DNA of 64,000 nt from Emiliania huxleyi CCMP1516 (taxonomy: Eukaryota > Haptophyta > Isochrysidales > Noelaerhabdaceae): assembly GCF_000372725.1 (NCBI RefSeq), contig NW_005200680.1:1-64000 (forward strand). Reading direction: 5' to 3'. Made by a program: the position numbers and the translations under genes. Every line of letters begins with the position of its first letter. Within the stretch, counting starts at the first letter, position 1. The notes under the pieces are model-generated. The model had not been told where the DNA came from, searched no databases, and saw nothing but the letters and a program-made list of their open reading frames with translations. This document shows positions 18,402 to 27,576 of this stretch, in pieces.

Positions 18402-21400
18402 GCGGCGCCATCAGCCCGACCGTGCCCACCGAGCTGCGCCAGGGCAACCTGGGCTCGCTGCGCGCCCTCCTCGCCGGGCGGACGCGCGGCGCGGCGCTCA
18501 CGGCCCTGCTCGACGCGCGCCTCGAGGCCGAGAACCTCTTCACGCTGCTGACCTGGGCCGCTTACTACGGGCAGGCCGACGCGGTGCGGCTGCTGCTCGA
18601 GAGCGGCGCGAGCGTGGGGGCGTCGGCTGGCGGCGGCTACACCGCGCTGTTCGTCGCGTGCCAAGAGGGCCAGCTCGACTGCGTTCGGCTGCTTCTTGGC
18701 GCCAACGCGGCGGTCAACCAAGCCACTGTCAAAGGCACCACGCCGCTGTACGTCGCGTGCTATGAGGGCCACCTCGAGTGCGTCCAGCTGCTCCTCGGGG
18801 CGGGTGCGGCGGTCAACCAAGCCATGGACGATGGCACCACGCCGCTGTTCATCGCGTGCCAGAACAGCCACCTCGAGTGCGCCCGGCTGGTTCTCGAGGC
18901 CAGCGCGGCGGTCGACCAAGCCAACGTCAACGGCGCCACGCCGCTGTACGTCGCGTGCCAGTTTGGCCGCCTCGAGATCTCTCGGTTGCTCCTCGAGGCC
19001 AGTGCGGCGATCAACCAAGCCACGGTCGGCGGCGCCACGCCGCTGATCATCGCGTGCCAGAAGGGCCACCTCGAGATCGTGCGACTGCTCCTCGGCGCCA
19101 GTGCGGCGGTCAACCAAGCCAAGGAGGACGGCGCCACGCCGCTGTTCATGGCGTGCCAGAAGGGCCAGCTCGAGTGCGCGCGGCTGCTCCTTGCTGCCCG
19201 CGCGGTGATCAACCAAGCCACAGGCCGCGGCGCCACGCCGCTGTACGCCGCGTGCCAGGAGGGCCACCTCGAGTGCGCCCAGCTGCTCCTCGGGGCCAGT
19301 GCGGCGGTCGACCAAGTCACGGAAGACGGCGCCACGCCGCTGTGCAAGGCATGCCAGATGGGCCACGTCGAGATCGCCAGGCTGCTTCTCGCTGCTGGCG
19401 CGGCGGTCAACCAAGCCCCGAACAACGGCGCCACGCCGCTGTACAAGGCGTGCGAGAAGGGCCACGTCGACATCGCCCAGCTGCTTCTCGGCGCCAGCGC
19501 GGCGGTCAACCAAGCCGCGGACGACGGTGTCACGCCGCTGTACGTCGCGTGCCATGAGGGCCAGCTCGAGTGCGTGCGGCTGCTTCTCGCTGCTGGCGCG
19601 GCGGTCAACCAAGCCAAGGACGGCGGCTTCACACCGCTGTTCATCGCGTGCCAGAAGGGCCACCTCGAGATCGCGCGGCTGCTCCTCGCTGCCCGCGCTT
19701 CGGTCGACCAAGCCAACGCCAACGGCGCCACGCCGCTGTTCATGGCGTGCCAGAAGGGCCAGCTCGAGTGCGTGCGGCTGCTCCTCGAAGCGGGCGCGGC
19801 GATCAACCAAGCCACGGGCCGCGGCTTCACGCCCCTGCACGTTGCGTGCCAGGAGGGCCACTCCGCCGTCGTGCTCCGCTTGCTGCGGGCTGGCGCAGAC
19901 ACAGCGGCGCGCACCTCGGGCGGGCGTACGGCGCTGCAGCTGGCCAAGGAGAAAAGCCACACCGAGTGCGTCAAAGCTTTCTCTGAGGAGGCGGAGGCGG
20001 CGCGGCGCGAGGCGGCGGCAGCGGCGGCGGCGGTGGAGGGCAGGGCAGGGGCGGGCGGCGCTTCCTCGGGCGCGGCAGCGGCAGCAGCTGTGGACGCGCC
20101 GCTGCTCGGGAAGCGAGTCGTGCTCGGCGGGCTCTCGGCCCGCCCCGAGCTGAACGGCCAGCGCGGCATGGCGCAGAGTTTCAGGCTAGGGCGGTACGCG
20201 GTGGCAATCGAGGGCAGCGCCGAGTGCGTGCGGGTGCGGCCCGCGAACCTTTCGCTGGCGCCGGCGGCAGAGCAGGCGTCGGGCGGTGGCGTGGCAGTCT
20301 CCGACGAGGTCGTCGCAGCGGCTGAGCGAGGCGACGAGGCGGCGGTGCTGGCGTGGCTCGAGGGCGGCGGGCGGGTCGACGCGACGTACGAGAGAGACGA
20401 GATGGGTGCCTACACGCTGCTGATGAGCTCTGAGGACGCCGTGAACGGTGTCACGCTGCTGATGGGCGCCGCCTACCACGGCCACGAGCGTGTGGTCGAG
20501 CTGCTGCTGCGGCACGGCGCGGAGGTCAACCTGCATGACAGCGACGGCTTCACCGCGCTGATGAGCGCCGCCACCATGGGCCACGAGCGGGTGGTTGACT
20601 TGCTGCTGCAGCACGGCGTGGAGATCAACAAGCAGGACAGCAATGGCAGCACCGCGCTGTTGTTCGCCGCCGACCAAGGTCACGAGCGGGTGGTCGACTT
20701 GCTGCTGCAGCGCGGCGCGGAGATCGACTTGCAGGACAGCAATGGCAGCACCGCGCTGTTGTTCGCCGCCGGCCAAGGCCACGAGCGAGTGGTGGATTTG
20801 CTGATTCGGCGTGGGGCGGAGATCAACCTGCAGAGCAGCGACGGCTGGACCGCGCTAATGTGCGCCGCCGGCCAGAACCGCTTCGCCGTCGTGCTCTGCT
20901 TGCTGCGGGCGGGCGCAGATACAGCGGCGCGCACCTTGGAGCGCTACGGCGAGGGCAAGACGGCGCTGCAGCTGGCCAAGGAGAAGGGCCACGCCGAGTG
21001 CGAGCGCGCCTTTGAGGCGGCGGCGAGGGAGGCGAAGAGGGCGGAGATTGAGGCGAAGGTGGCGAGGGCAGTGGCCGAGAGGGCGGCGGCCGAGAGGGTG
21101 GAGGCCGAGAGGGCGGCCGAGGAGGCTACGGCGGCGAGGGAGGCAGATGCGGCGCGGCGCGCTGAGGAGCTGCTGGCGAGGCAGAAGAAGGGCAAGAAGA
21201 AGAAGGGCGGCGCTGGGCCCGAGGCGCCGGTGGACACGGAAGAGGCGGTGGCGGCGGCGGAGGAGGCGGAGCAGGCGGCGGCGCTCGAGGAGAGCGCGAG
21301 GCTGGAGGAGGAGAGACGGGAGGCAGAGGCGGCGGCGGCGGCGAGGGAGGCGCTTGCCTCAAAGCAGCACGCGGCAAAGGCGGCAAAGGCGGCTCGGCGC

Positions 21401-22708
21401 AAGAAGATCGCGGCAGCAAAGGCGGACGCTGTCGCCGCGTCCGGAGAAGACACGTGGGACGCGCTCGTCGCGGTGCTCACCTCCGAGACGCGAGACGCCT
21501 CGCGCCTGAGGCGGGCGGTGGAGGCCGCCACGCCGCACGCGTCTGCCTTGCCGGAGGGTACGGAGGGGCTGCTGATTGGCGCGCGCGAGCGGCTTCCTTC
21601 GATGGAGCGGGTCGAGGCGTCCGTCGCTCAGCGCGAGACGGAGGCGGGCGAGGAGGAGGCCGTGGCGGCGGCCGATACAGCGCAGCTGGTGCGTGGCGGC
21701 ATGCTGCTCGACAACTCCGGGTTCTCATGGAACGGCGACGCCGACGGCCAGTGCCCCATTTGCCTCGAGAAGTGGTCGAGCCTGTCGGACGCGAGCGTGG
21801 CGGTGCTCGAGTGCGGCCACGCTACGTGCGCAGCCTGCCTCTGCCACATGCGCGAGTCCGTCCCGGCGACCGAGGAGCGGCAGGACCCGCTCGTGCCTCA
21901 CGGGCAGAGCGTGACCACACGCTTCCAGTGCCCACACTGCACGCTGCTCCTCGACCCGGCCACCGTCGACAACCTCGCGCTGCAGGCCTACCAGGCGTCC
22001 GACCTCCTCCGCCTCCTCGCCGGCCACCTCGCCACCGCCGTCGCGCCAGGCTTGCACGACGCCGTGCCGGCGATGCTCGTGCACCGCCGCCTCGACGCTG
22101 CGGCGGTGGAGAAGGAGCTCTTCGAGCTCATCTCGAGGCACGCTGTCGGGGCGGCGGCCCGGACCAGCGGCAGCCTCGACTCGCGGCGCAAGCAGGAGGT
22201 CTACCTCGAGGCGAGGCGGCCCGTCGTCGCGCTCCAGAGAGAGCTGGAGCGCGAGGCTGAGAAGCTCGCGACGCTGGACAAGCGCGACGACAGGCTCGGG
22301 CCGGGCGCTGTCTCCGCCGAGTGGCGGTCCTGCCGCGGCCGCTGCGACGAGCTGCGCGAAACTCTACGGGCGTCGCAGCAGAACGCGGCGGCGAGCATCT
22401 TTGCGACGCTGAACGACGAGAGCTTGGGGATGGGGTCGGACGCGGGCGAGTCCGAGGGCCTCTGCATCGACCTGCACGGGCTGCACGTCGCCGAGGCGAA
22501 GGCCAAGTTCGACGAGCTGGTCGTGCCCGTGCTGCCTGTCCTCGGCCGCTGCGTGGTCGTGACTGGCCGCGGGAGTCACAGCAAGGGCGGCGAGGCCGCC
22601 CTGCGCGAGGCGCTGGTGCGGCACGCGCGCCACCGCGCGCTGCGGTGTGCAGTGATGCAGGGCAACGGAGGGGCGTTGGAGATCAGCCTCCCGGTCCTCG
22701 ACGAGTGA
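18398..22708 (+). CDS. Ankyrin-RING-Smr fusion protein
   Basis: Intronless frame of 1436 residues from the ATG at 18398. Residues about 45-520 are about 14 ankyrin repeats of 33 residues (for example GATPLYVACQEGHLECAQLL). About 570-620 is a small conserved-looking beta segment (KRVVLGGLSARPELNGQRG). About 665-850 is a second block of six ankyrin repeats. About 860-1000 is an Ala/Glu/Lys coiled coil with KKGKKKKGG. A RING-type zinc finger begins near 1119 (CPICLEKW, CGHATCAACL, CPHC). About 1355-1434 is an Smr domain with DLHGL and TGRGSHSKGG. RING implies E3 ubiquitin ligase activity; Smr domains are nucleases or RNA/DNA-binding modules, in eukaryotes linked to cleavage of mRNA at stalled ribosomes. 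The combined architecture is unusual. The long antisense frames are shadows. Confidence 0.88.
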   Translation: MSGAISPTVPTELRQGNLGSLRALLAGRTRGAALTALLDARLEAENLFTLLTWAAYYGQADAVRLLLESGASVGASAGGGYTALFVACQEGQLDCVRLLLGANAAVNQATVKGTTPLYVACYEGHLECVQLLLGAGAAVNQAMDDGTTPLFIACQNSHLECARLVLEASAAVDQANVNGATPLYVACQFGRLEISRLLLEASAAINQATVGGATPLIIACQKGHLEIVRLLLGASAAVNQAKEDGATPLFMACQKGQLECARLLLAARAVINQATGRGATPLYAACQEGHLECAQLLLGASAAVDQVTEDGATPLCKACQMGHVEIARLLLAAGAAVNQAPNNGATPLYKACEKGHVDIAQLLLGASAAVNQAADDGVTPLYVACHEGQLECVRLLLAAGAAVNQAKDGGFTPLFIACQKGHLEIARLLLAARASVDQANANGATPLFMACQKGQLECVRLLLEAGAAINQATGRGFTPLHVACQEGHSAVVLRLLRAGADTAARTSGGRTALQLAKEKSHTECVKAFSEEAEAARREAAAAAAAVEGRAGAGGASSGAAAAAAVDAPLLGKRVVLGGLSARPELNGQRGMAQSFRLGRYAVAIEGSAECVRVRPANLSLAPAAEQASGGGVAVSDEVVAAAERGDEAAVLAWLEGGGRVDATYERDEMGAYTLLMSSEDAVNGVTLLMGAAYHGHERVVELLLRHGAEVNLHDSDGFTALMSAATMGHERVVDLLLQHGVEINKQDSNGSTALLFAADQGHERVVDLLLQRGAEIDLQDSNGSTALLFAAGQGHERVVDLLIRRGAEINLQSSDGWTALMCAAGQNRFAVVLCLLRAGADTAARTLERYGEGKTALQLAKEKGHAECERAFEAAAREAKRAEIEAKVARAVAERAAAERVEAERAAEEATAAREADAARRAEELLARQKKGKKKKGGAGPEAPVDTEEAVAAAEEAEQAAALEESARLEEERREAEAAAAAREALASKQHAAKAAKAARRKKIAAAKADAVAASGEDTWDALVAVLTSETRDASRLRRAVEAATPHASALPEGTEGLLIGARERLPSMERVEASVAQRETEAGEEEAVAAADTAQLVRGGMLLDNSGFSWNGDADGQCPICLEKWSSLSDASVAVLECGHATCAACLCHMRESVPATEERQDPLVPHGQSVTTRFQCPHCTLLLDPATVDNLALQAYQASDLLRLLAGHLATAVAPGLHDAVPAMLVHRRLDAAAVEKELFELISRHAVGAAARTSGSLDSRRKQEVYLEARRPVVALQRELEREAEKLATLDKRDDRLGPGAVSAEWRSCRGRCDELRETLRASQQNAAASIFATLNDESLGMGSDAGESEGLCIDLHGLHVAEAKAKFDELVVPVLPVLGRCVVVTGRGSHSKGGEAALREALVRHARHRALRCAVMQGNGGALEISLPVLDE

Positions 22709-23210
22709 GCTTTTGACGTTTTGTCTTTTGACCCTTGCGAGTCCGAGTGTCTGAGAGCGTATATACCTTTCTTGCTTTTCGTACACGGTCAGGCATGTTT
22801 AGCGCGGTAAGACTAAGAGGGAAAAGGCGTAACCGGTACAGTAAGGTAAGGTAAACTTCTCCACACCGACACAAGGTGGTGGGGCAAAAGGGGGGGCGTC
22901 CCTCCGACTCCACGTCTGCGGTCTGGACGACAGGAGCCCCCCACGACATTAAAAGTGCAGGGACACGGATCACGTGCTGCTCGCTCGTGTCTACCGCGGG
23001 CTCGGCGTGCACGTATCGGCGTGGTCGAGGTGTTGACTGCGCTCCGCCTCGCCCTGGTCGCCTACGTTTCCCTCGGCAGACGATCCTGCAAGCCCAACAC
23101 CAAGCCGTGGAGCGGCACGTGCGTCTGGATCAACAGCCACGGCTTCCGTGCCGTGACTGTCGCCGACGCCGCACTCGCAAAGGGACTGCGCGAGAGGGAG
23201 GGGCATGGGG
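22709..23210. other. Convergent intergenic region
   Basis: 3' flanks of two convergent genes. It holds a reverse copy of element A at 22841-22884 and a G-rich tract (22884-22896). No coding frame is convincing. Confidence 0.4.
22841..22884 (-). repeat. Element A, reverse copy
   Basis: GGTAAGGTAAACTTCTCCAC followed by an ACACAAGGTGGTGGGG tail is the reverse complement of the element A consensus at 4760-4810. No flanking duplication is obvious. Confidence 0.5.
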
Positions 23211-25202
23211 TCACGGTTGTGCCTCGCCAGCGCCTCGTGAGCTCAGGTGGGGCATCGCCTGCTCGACGGCGTTCGCAAACTGGTCGAAGGAGAGGCGGCC
23301 ACCGTAATCGCTCGCCCTACTCCTCGCCGCGGCGAGCGCCAACCTCCCCAGCCCGACCTGCTCGAACCCACTCACCAGCTCCGTCTCGTCCACCGTTCCG
23401 TCGCCGTTGACGTCGATCGCGTCGAAGCACCGCCGCAGCACCGACTGCAATTCGGCGCGTGCGGCGTCGCCGCGCCCCGACCGGGTCAGGTCAGACTGAA
23501 TGAGGGTCCACTCCACCAGCTCCTCGGCGGGCTGGCTTCCCAGCCGCGACTTTGAGGCTCCCACCCAGCTGCTCTGCTCTCTCAGGCTGGCCCGCCGCGC
23601 CCCCTCTGGCACCAGGTCGCCGACGCCCGCCACAAAAAAGTCGGCCACGTCCGAGGGGTAGTGGCGCTGGGACTCGAGGTTGTGGCAGCCGCTCAGGGCG
23701 AGACACGTGCGGAATCCGGCGGAGCGGCCTGCGCGGATGTCGGTGTCGAAGCGGTCGCCCACCATGCAGATTGTGGAGGGGTCTCCGTCGTGGCCCTGCG
23801 CGATGAGCATCTGCCGCGCCCGCTCCATCATCATCTCTCCCCCCTTGTTGCCCCCCTTACCCGCACACGCAACCGACTCGCTGCCAGCAGGGTACATCAG
23901 CGTCCGCATCATCGCCGCGAACATTCCGGGCCTATGTTTAGCCATTCGAGACGTGGTGAGAGGGTGTCGCTCGTTCATGTACAGCTGCTTGCTACTGCCG
24001 GGCCCGGGCAGGGGGAAGACAAGTCCGGGGTGGTCCGGGTCAACGGAGGGGTTGAAGGCGTCATCTGCCGTGTAGACGAGCTGCGCGCCGTGCGAGAGCA
24101 GAAACCCTGCGATCTTGATCACTTCGAAGCTCCACTCCCTGGTGTCGCAGCCGGGGCCGCCCACCTCGCCGTCGTGGAAAAACACCACCCACACCGCCTT
24201 TGCGGCCTCGTGCCGGCAGAGCGCCTGGTGCGCCGCCCACGCCTTGGCCTCGCCAGCAGACAGAGTAGTGCGCACGTCCCACGTCCCAACCAGCGCCGCA
24301 CCCTCAGCGCCGCCGCGTGTGAGCAGGTCCGACCGCCACGTGCCACTGCCGCCAGAGAGGACATAGAGGCGCGCGTTCCGCGGCACCTCCTTCAGCAGGT
24401 AGTCCACCTGCGTCTCTGCAGCCGTCAGGATGTGCGAGAGAGGCACCTCAGGCCCACTGAGCGAAAAGGGCGGCGAGTGAAACTTGCGCTGGACGCCGCT
24501 CGAGTTCTTGGCGCCGGTGTTGGAGAGGAAGATGTGTGGTGTGCGCGAGGCGACTAGCCAGGCGTAGAACGCGGCGGCGCCGGGGAGGAGGCCAGCTGGT
24601 TCGTACATGGTTCCGTCCAGGTCGATTAGGAAGCCGCGGATGGGCGAGCGGTCAGGGCAGTAGCGCTCAGCCGGAGCGCTGGCCGCCCCTGTGGAGGGCG
24701 CTGTCACCTCGTGTTTTTCCATCGCGAGTCGTGGCACCGCCGCTGGCTGGCTCCTGGACGCAGGCAGTTGCATCTCGCCGAGACAGGCGTTGAGCATCTG
24801 GACGCGCATGGCTACCTCACTGACCGACGCCCGGCTGTGGACAGCGGAAAGCACCTCCTGAGTCGCTGCGGAAAGCACCTCCCGAAGTCGCTCGTCGTCA
24901 GGGAGCGCCGTGTCAATGCGTCTGACGTGCGGCTTGGAGGCTCGCTTCTTGCGCCAGGGCCACCGGCGGTAGCAGCGGGCCGAAGGTGGTGGCGATGGGA
25001 TGCTTGTGCCGACGCGCTCCGAGGTCTCCATCGTGGCCCGCGGAGTCACAGCCTCTGGGTTGCGCAGAAAATTGATGATCGTACTCTTGGCATCGCGGGA
25101 CTCTCCGACCACGACAAGGCGCTTCACCTTGCCTTCGGCCGTCGGTGTGAGGCCCGCCGGCAGTCCGACGTCGTCATCGGACACATCGCGAGCAGAAGCC
25201 AT
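23211..25202 (-). CDS. HAD-superfamily (NagD/PGP-type) phosphatase with EF-hand
   Basis: 663 residues from the ATG at 25200-25202; twelve further in-frame codons lie upstream but without ATG. Residues about 30-50 contain a P-loop-like but degenerate string (VVVGESRDAKSTIINFL). From about 185 the HAD fold begins: GFLIDLDGTMYEP (motif I, nucleophile Asp), FLSNTGAKNSS (motif II), and near 480 GDRFDTDIRAGRSAGF (motif IV), as in phosphoglycolate and 4-nitrophenyl phosphatases. An inserted cap region of about 200 residues lies between. Near 600 is an EF-hand loop DVNGDGTVDETEL, with a second half-site after it. Likely a calcium-modulated small-molecule phosphatase; substrate cannot be read from sequence. 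The DLDGT and GDRFDTD motifs make the family assignment secure. Confidence 0.82.
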   Translation of the reverse strand: MASARDVSDDDVGLPAGLTPTAEGKVKRLVVVGESRDAKSTIINFLRNPEAVTPRATMETSERVGTSIPSPPPSARCYRRWPWRKKRASKPHVRRIDTALPDDERLREVLSAATQEVLSAVHSRASVSEVAMRVQMLNACLGEMQLPASRSQPAAVPRLAMEKHEVTAPSTGAASAPAERYCPDRSPIRGFLIDLDGTMYEPAGLLPGAAAFYAWLVASRTPHIFLSNTGAKNSSGVQRKFHSPPFSLSGPEVPLSHILTAAETQVDYLLKEVPRNARLYVLSGGSGTWRSDLLTRGGAEGAALVGTWDVRTTLSAGEAKAWAAHQALCRHEAAKAVWVVFFHDGEVGGPGCDTREWSFEVIKIAGFLLSHGAQLVYTADDAFNPSVDPDHPGLVFPLPGPGSSKQLYMNERHPLTTSRMAKHRPGMFAAMMRTLMYPAGSESVACAGKGGNKGGEMMMERARQMLIAQGHDGDPSTICMVGDRFDTDIRAGRSAGFRTCLALSGCHNLESQRHYPSDVADFFVAGVGDLVPEGARRASLREQSSWVGASKSRLGSQPAEELVEWTLIQSDLTRSGRGDAARAELQSVLRRCFDAIDVNGDGTVDETELVSGFEQVGLGRLALAAARSRASDYGGRLSFDQFANAVEQAMPHLSSRGAGEAQP

Positions 25203-25376
25203 CGTCGAGTTGGTCAATGGCGACTCGGCCGTGCTCAAAGGCCAGAGGAAAGGAGAGCAAATAGCGTGTCACCTTCGTCAAGCTTTGTTTTCTTTTTCAA
25301 GGTGTACCTGTGTTCGTGCCACAACACTATATCAGTCGATGGGGCCGCCTCTCTTCTCCGGTTGTTGTGTTGCATA

Positions 25377-26219
25377 TTACCGGCTCCATGGCGCTCGGCG
25401 CTGCACAAACAGATTTCCCTGCCCCGTCACATGCACGCGCAGCTCGTCGTCCAGGTAGAGGACGTCAAAGTAGGCGGGCGGCGGCCCCTCCTTTGGCCCG
25501 CGGCCGAGCAGCGACAGCACGCGGGTCAGGAACGGACCTGGCACCGGAATCACGATCGTCCGCAGGAGGCCGAGGATCGGCCGCGGTGGCGAGACCTTCA
25601 CGAATCGAAACCGCAGCCCGACCCGGAGAGGAGAGAGCGCCGTTGCCCTCAACAGCACCCGAAACTGGGCGCCGGATGCGAAGTCGATGTGGTTTGTGAT
25701 CCGGGAGCGGGTCCCGTCCACCACGTTGTACACGTTGGCGTCCCCGCGCGTCGAGTTGGGAGAGAAGGACGCGTCCGCTGCGGTCGTCCAGACGTTGCGC
25801 CAAGCGCCGTGCAGCGGGCACAGGTCACCCTCCACCGTGCCTAGCAGCTTTGTCGCGTCGGGCGTCGGGTTGAACGGAGCGAGCGTGTCGATGGCGGACT
25901 CGACGGCGCGTGCAGCCTCCCTCACCCGGCCCGTCCAGACTTGGCGAAGGTCGGCCGGCGCCCGGCTCTTCTTGTCGAGCTCGCCGCCCTTGACGCCAAA
26001 GTCGACGGACGTCTTGCCCTCCGCCTCCTCGGCAGCACGAAAGTCGGCGACGGCGGCGAAGAGGGCCTCGCGGGCGGCGGCGGTGTCCGTGGCGGCGGCG
26101 GCAGGAGCGGCTGCGAATGGCACCGGAGATCGCAAAGCGCGCGCCGCGGCGGGAGCGAAGCGCGGCCCGCGAGCGACGAGGCTCGCGGCGGCGGTTGAGA
26201 GAAGCAGAGTGAGGGCCAT
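25377..26219 (-). CDS. Plastid lipid-associated protein / fibrillin
   Basis: 280 residues from the ATG at 26217-26219 (MALTLLLSTAAASLVARGPR). The first 20 residues look like a signal peptide, followed by an Arg/Ala/Pro-rich transit-like stretch, as expected for import into a secondary plastid. The mature part starts about residue 45 and carries the PAP/fibrillin pattern: a helical N-terminal segment, FRVLLRATALSPLRVGLRFRF, and near the C-terminus YFDVLYLDDELRVHVTGQGN (the usual YLD..LRI.RG.. motif). Fibrillins coat plastoglobules and affect plastid lipid and photoprotection. Length is normal for the family. Confidence 0.85.
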   Translation of the reverse strand: MALTLLLSTAAASLVARGPRFAPAAARALRSPVPFAAAPAAAATDTAAAREALFAAVADFRAAEEAEGKTSVDFGVKGGELDKKSRAPADLRQVWTGRVREAARAVESAIDTLAPFNPTPDATKLLGTVEGDLCPLHGAWRNVWTTAADASFSPNSTRGDANVYNVVDGTRSRITNHIDFASGAQFRVLLRATALSPLRVGLRFRFVKVSPPRPILGLLRTIVIPVPGPFLTRVLSLLGRGPKEGPPPAYFDVLYLDDELRVHVTGQGNLFVQRRAPWSR

Positions 26220-26361
26220 CGTCAGGCAAGCGCGACGAGCGGTGAGCAAGAGCTGCTCATAGGTAAATTCTTTTATTCGCACACTCGCGAGGGAGTTGTG
26301 GTAAAATTCTTTTTATGGCAAACAACTCTCTCACAGGTACACCACGCTCCACGGGAGCCGC

Positions 26362-26640
26362 CTAAGCGACTCCTGCGAGGACGGCGAGGCACTTAGCTCC
26401 GTGCACTCGCGCCGCAGGCAAGCAAAACACGTGAACAGGGCTCCAGGCCCCAAATTACGTGTGAGTGTTAGAGTTGTTTGGTATTGCTAAAAATCTCTCT
26501 CTCAGGCAAGCTCACTCATTCACAATCTGCTCTTCGATGGCCGTGTTGAAGAACGACTGAGATACGCTGCTTCTGCAGCCCTAGCCAACTCTTGGTGGTC
26601 CAAGTCACCTCATCGAGGTACTGGGACAGCAGCAAGCAGC
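26362..26640 (-). pseudogene. Decayed C-terminal fragment of the 52.7-kb gene family
   Basis: On the minus strand 26520-26640 encodes QYLDEVTWTTKSWLGLQKQR, matching HLDEVTWTTKNWHGLQMQR of the gene at 52748-53801, and 26362-26406 encodes VHGAKCLAVLAGVA-stop, matching VHGAECIAVLNGVA-stop. Between them the copy has a stop, a frameshift and an element B insertion (26415-26511). The sequence after the stop codon is also related to that at 52680-52748 and 58760-58866. Confidence 0.6.
26415..26511 (-). repeat. Element B insertion with 9-bp direct repeats
   Basis: CAGGCAAGC at 26415-26423 and 26503-26511 brackets 79 bases; with one duplicate the insertion is 88 bp. Read on the minus strand it begins AGAGAGAGATTTTTAGCAAT and ends in TGTTTT. 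It interrupts homology to the 52.7-kb gene exactly, so the pre-insertion state is inferable. Confidence 0.65.
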
Positions 26641-27576
26641 TGCACATCGACGTCCTTGTCCTCCCTGGCGTAGCGATACTCGCCGCCATAGGACGGTAAA
26701 AAGAATTTTACGGACCGGCCAAAAAGAATTTTCCAAGGGAGGATTCTTTCGACCACCCCCCATGATGGGAGTCTGACGACTGCTTGCTTCTGTGGGAGGA
26801 CGTCGTCTGCGCCTTGTCACAGTGAGTCGCGTGTGAATCGTGCGCGCGCGTGTGTGTATGCGTGGCCTAGTAGTGTCCCCAGCTATGGGCGTGTGTCCAC
26901 GTTGGAGCCAGGTGTAGGTGTGGTGTGGACGCGAGTGGAGTCTGGAGAATAGCTCCGCCGTTCATGGAGGCAACCGATGCGAGTCGACTGGAGGTGTGTG
27001 TCGTCGTGGTTTCGTACCAAGAATACTCACTACATGAATCGTGCGCGTGCTGCGCGCGACCGCCTTGATTTGTCAAATTTTATGCTGCCAGGCCTCTGGC
27101 CGAGTTTTGTTGCTGAGGCCTGAGCCCATGCTGCATGCATGATGATACGCCGTCAGCGTGACGGCTTCACGCGTCAGCACGTCCCGTCTCCTCTCTCTCT
27201 GTACAAAAAAAAGGCGGCGGGCGAGGCGGCTGGCGTCGAGGGCGCGCATGGGGGAGGCGGCGCGGGCGGCAGGCGCACGCGCGGGTGGAGGTCGGGCGGG
27301 GGGCGGAGCCGAGTGCGGCTTCAGGTTTTGTCCGGTGAGGGGGGTGGGGATGTCGGGAGAGAGATTTTTAGCAATACATGTTTTTGATGTCGGGGGAGTG
27401 GGGTGGGGTGGGCGCCGGAGTGGGAGTGGTGTGACTGCTCCTGTGTTGGGGGCGACGGCTTCTGAGGAAGCCGTCGCCCGCGCCTCGCCGGTCGCGCGAA
27501 TCGTAGAAAGAAAGAAAACACAGTGCAGCCGGAACAAGGTCTAAAAAAGAAAAGTTGAAGAATTCTTTTCCTCGCG
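26641..27576. other. Intergenic with element B copy
   Basis: No convincing gene. At 27349-27394 a 28-bp insert (AGAGAGATTTTTAGCAATAC then ATGTTTTT) is flanked by GATGTCGGG at 27349-27357 and 27386-27394, another element B insertion. The rest is GT/GA-rich. The stretch 27455-27520 resembles part of repeat E (GTCGCCCGCG, CGCGAATCGTA). Confidence 0.5.

Noticed and set aside
18059..19960. 633-codon antisense frame over the ankyrin repeats
   Set aside because: Shadow of the repeated ankyrin codons; no family and no proper start.
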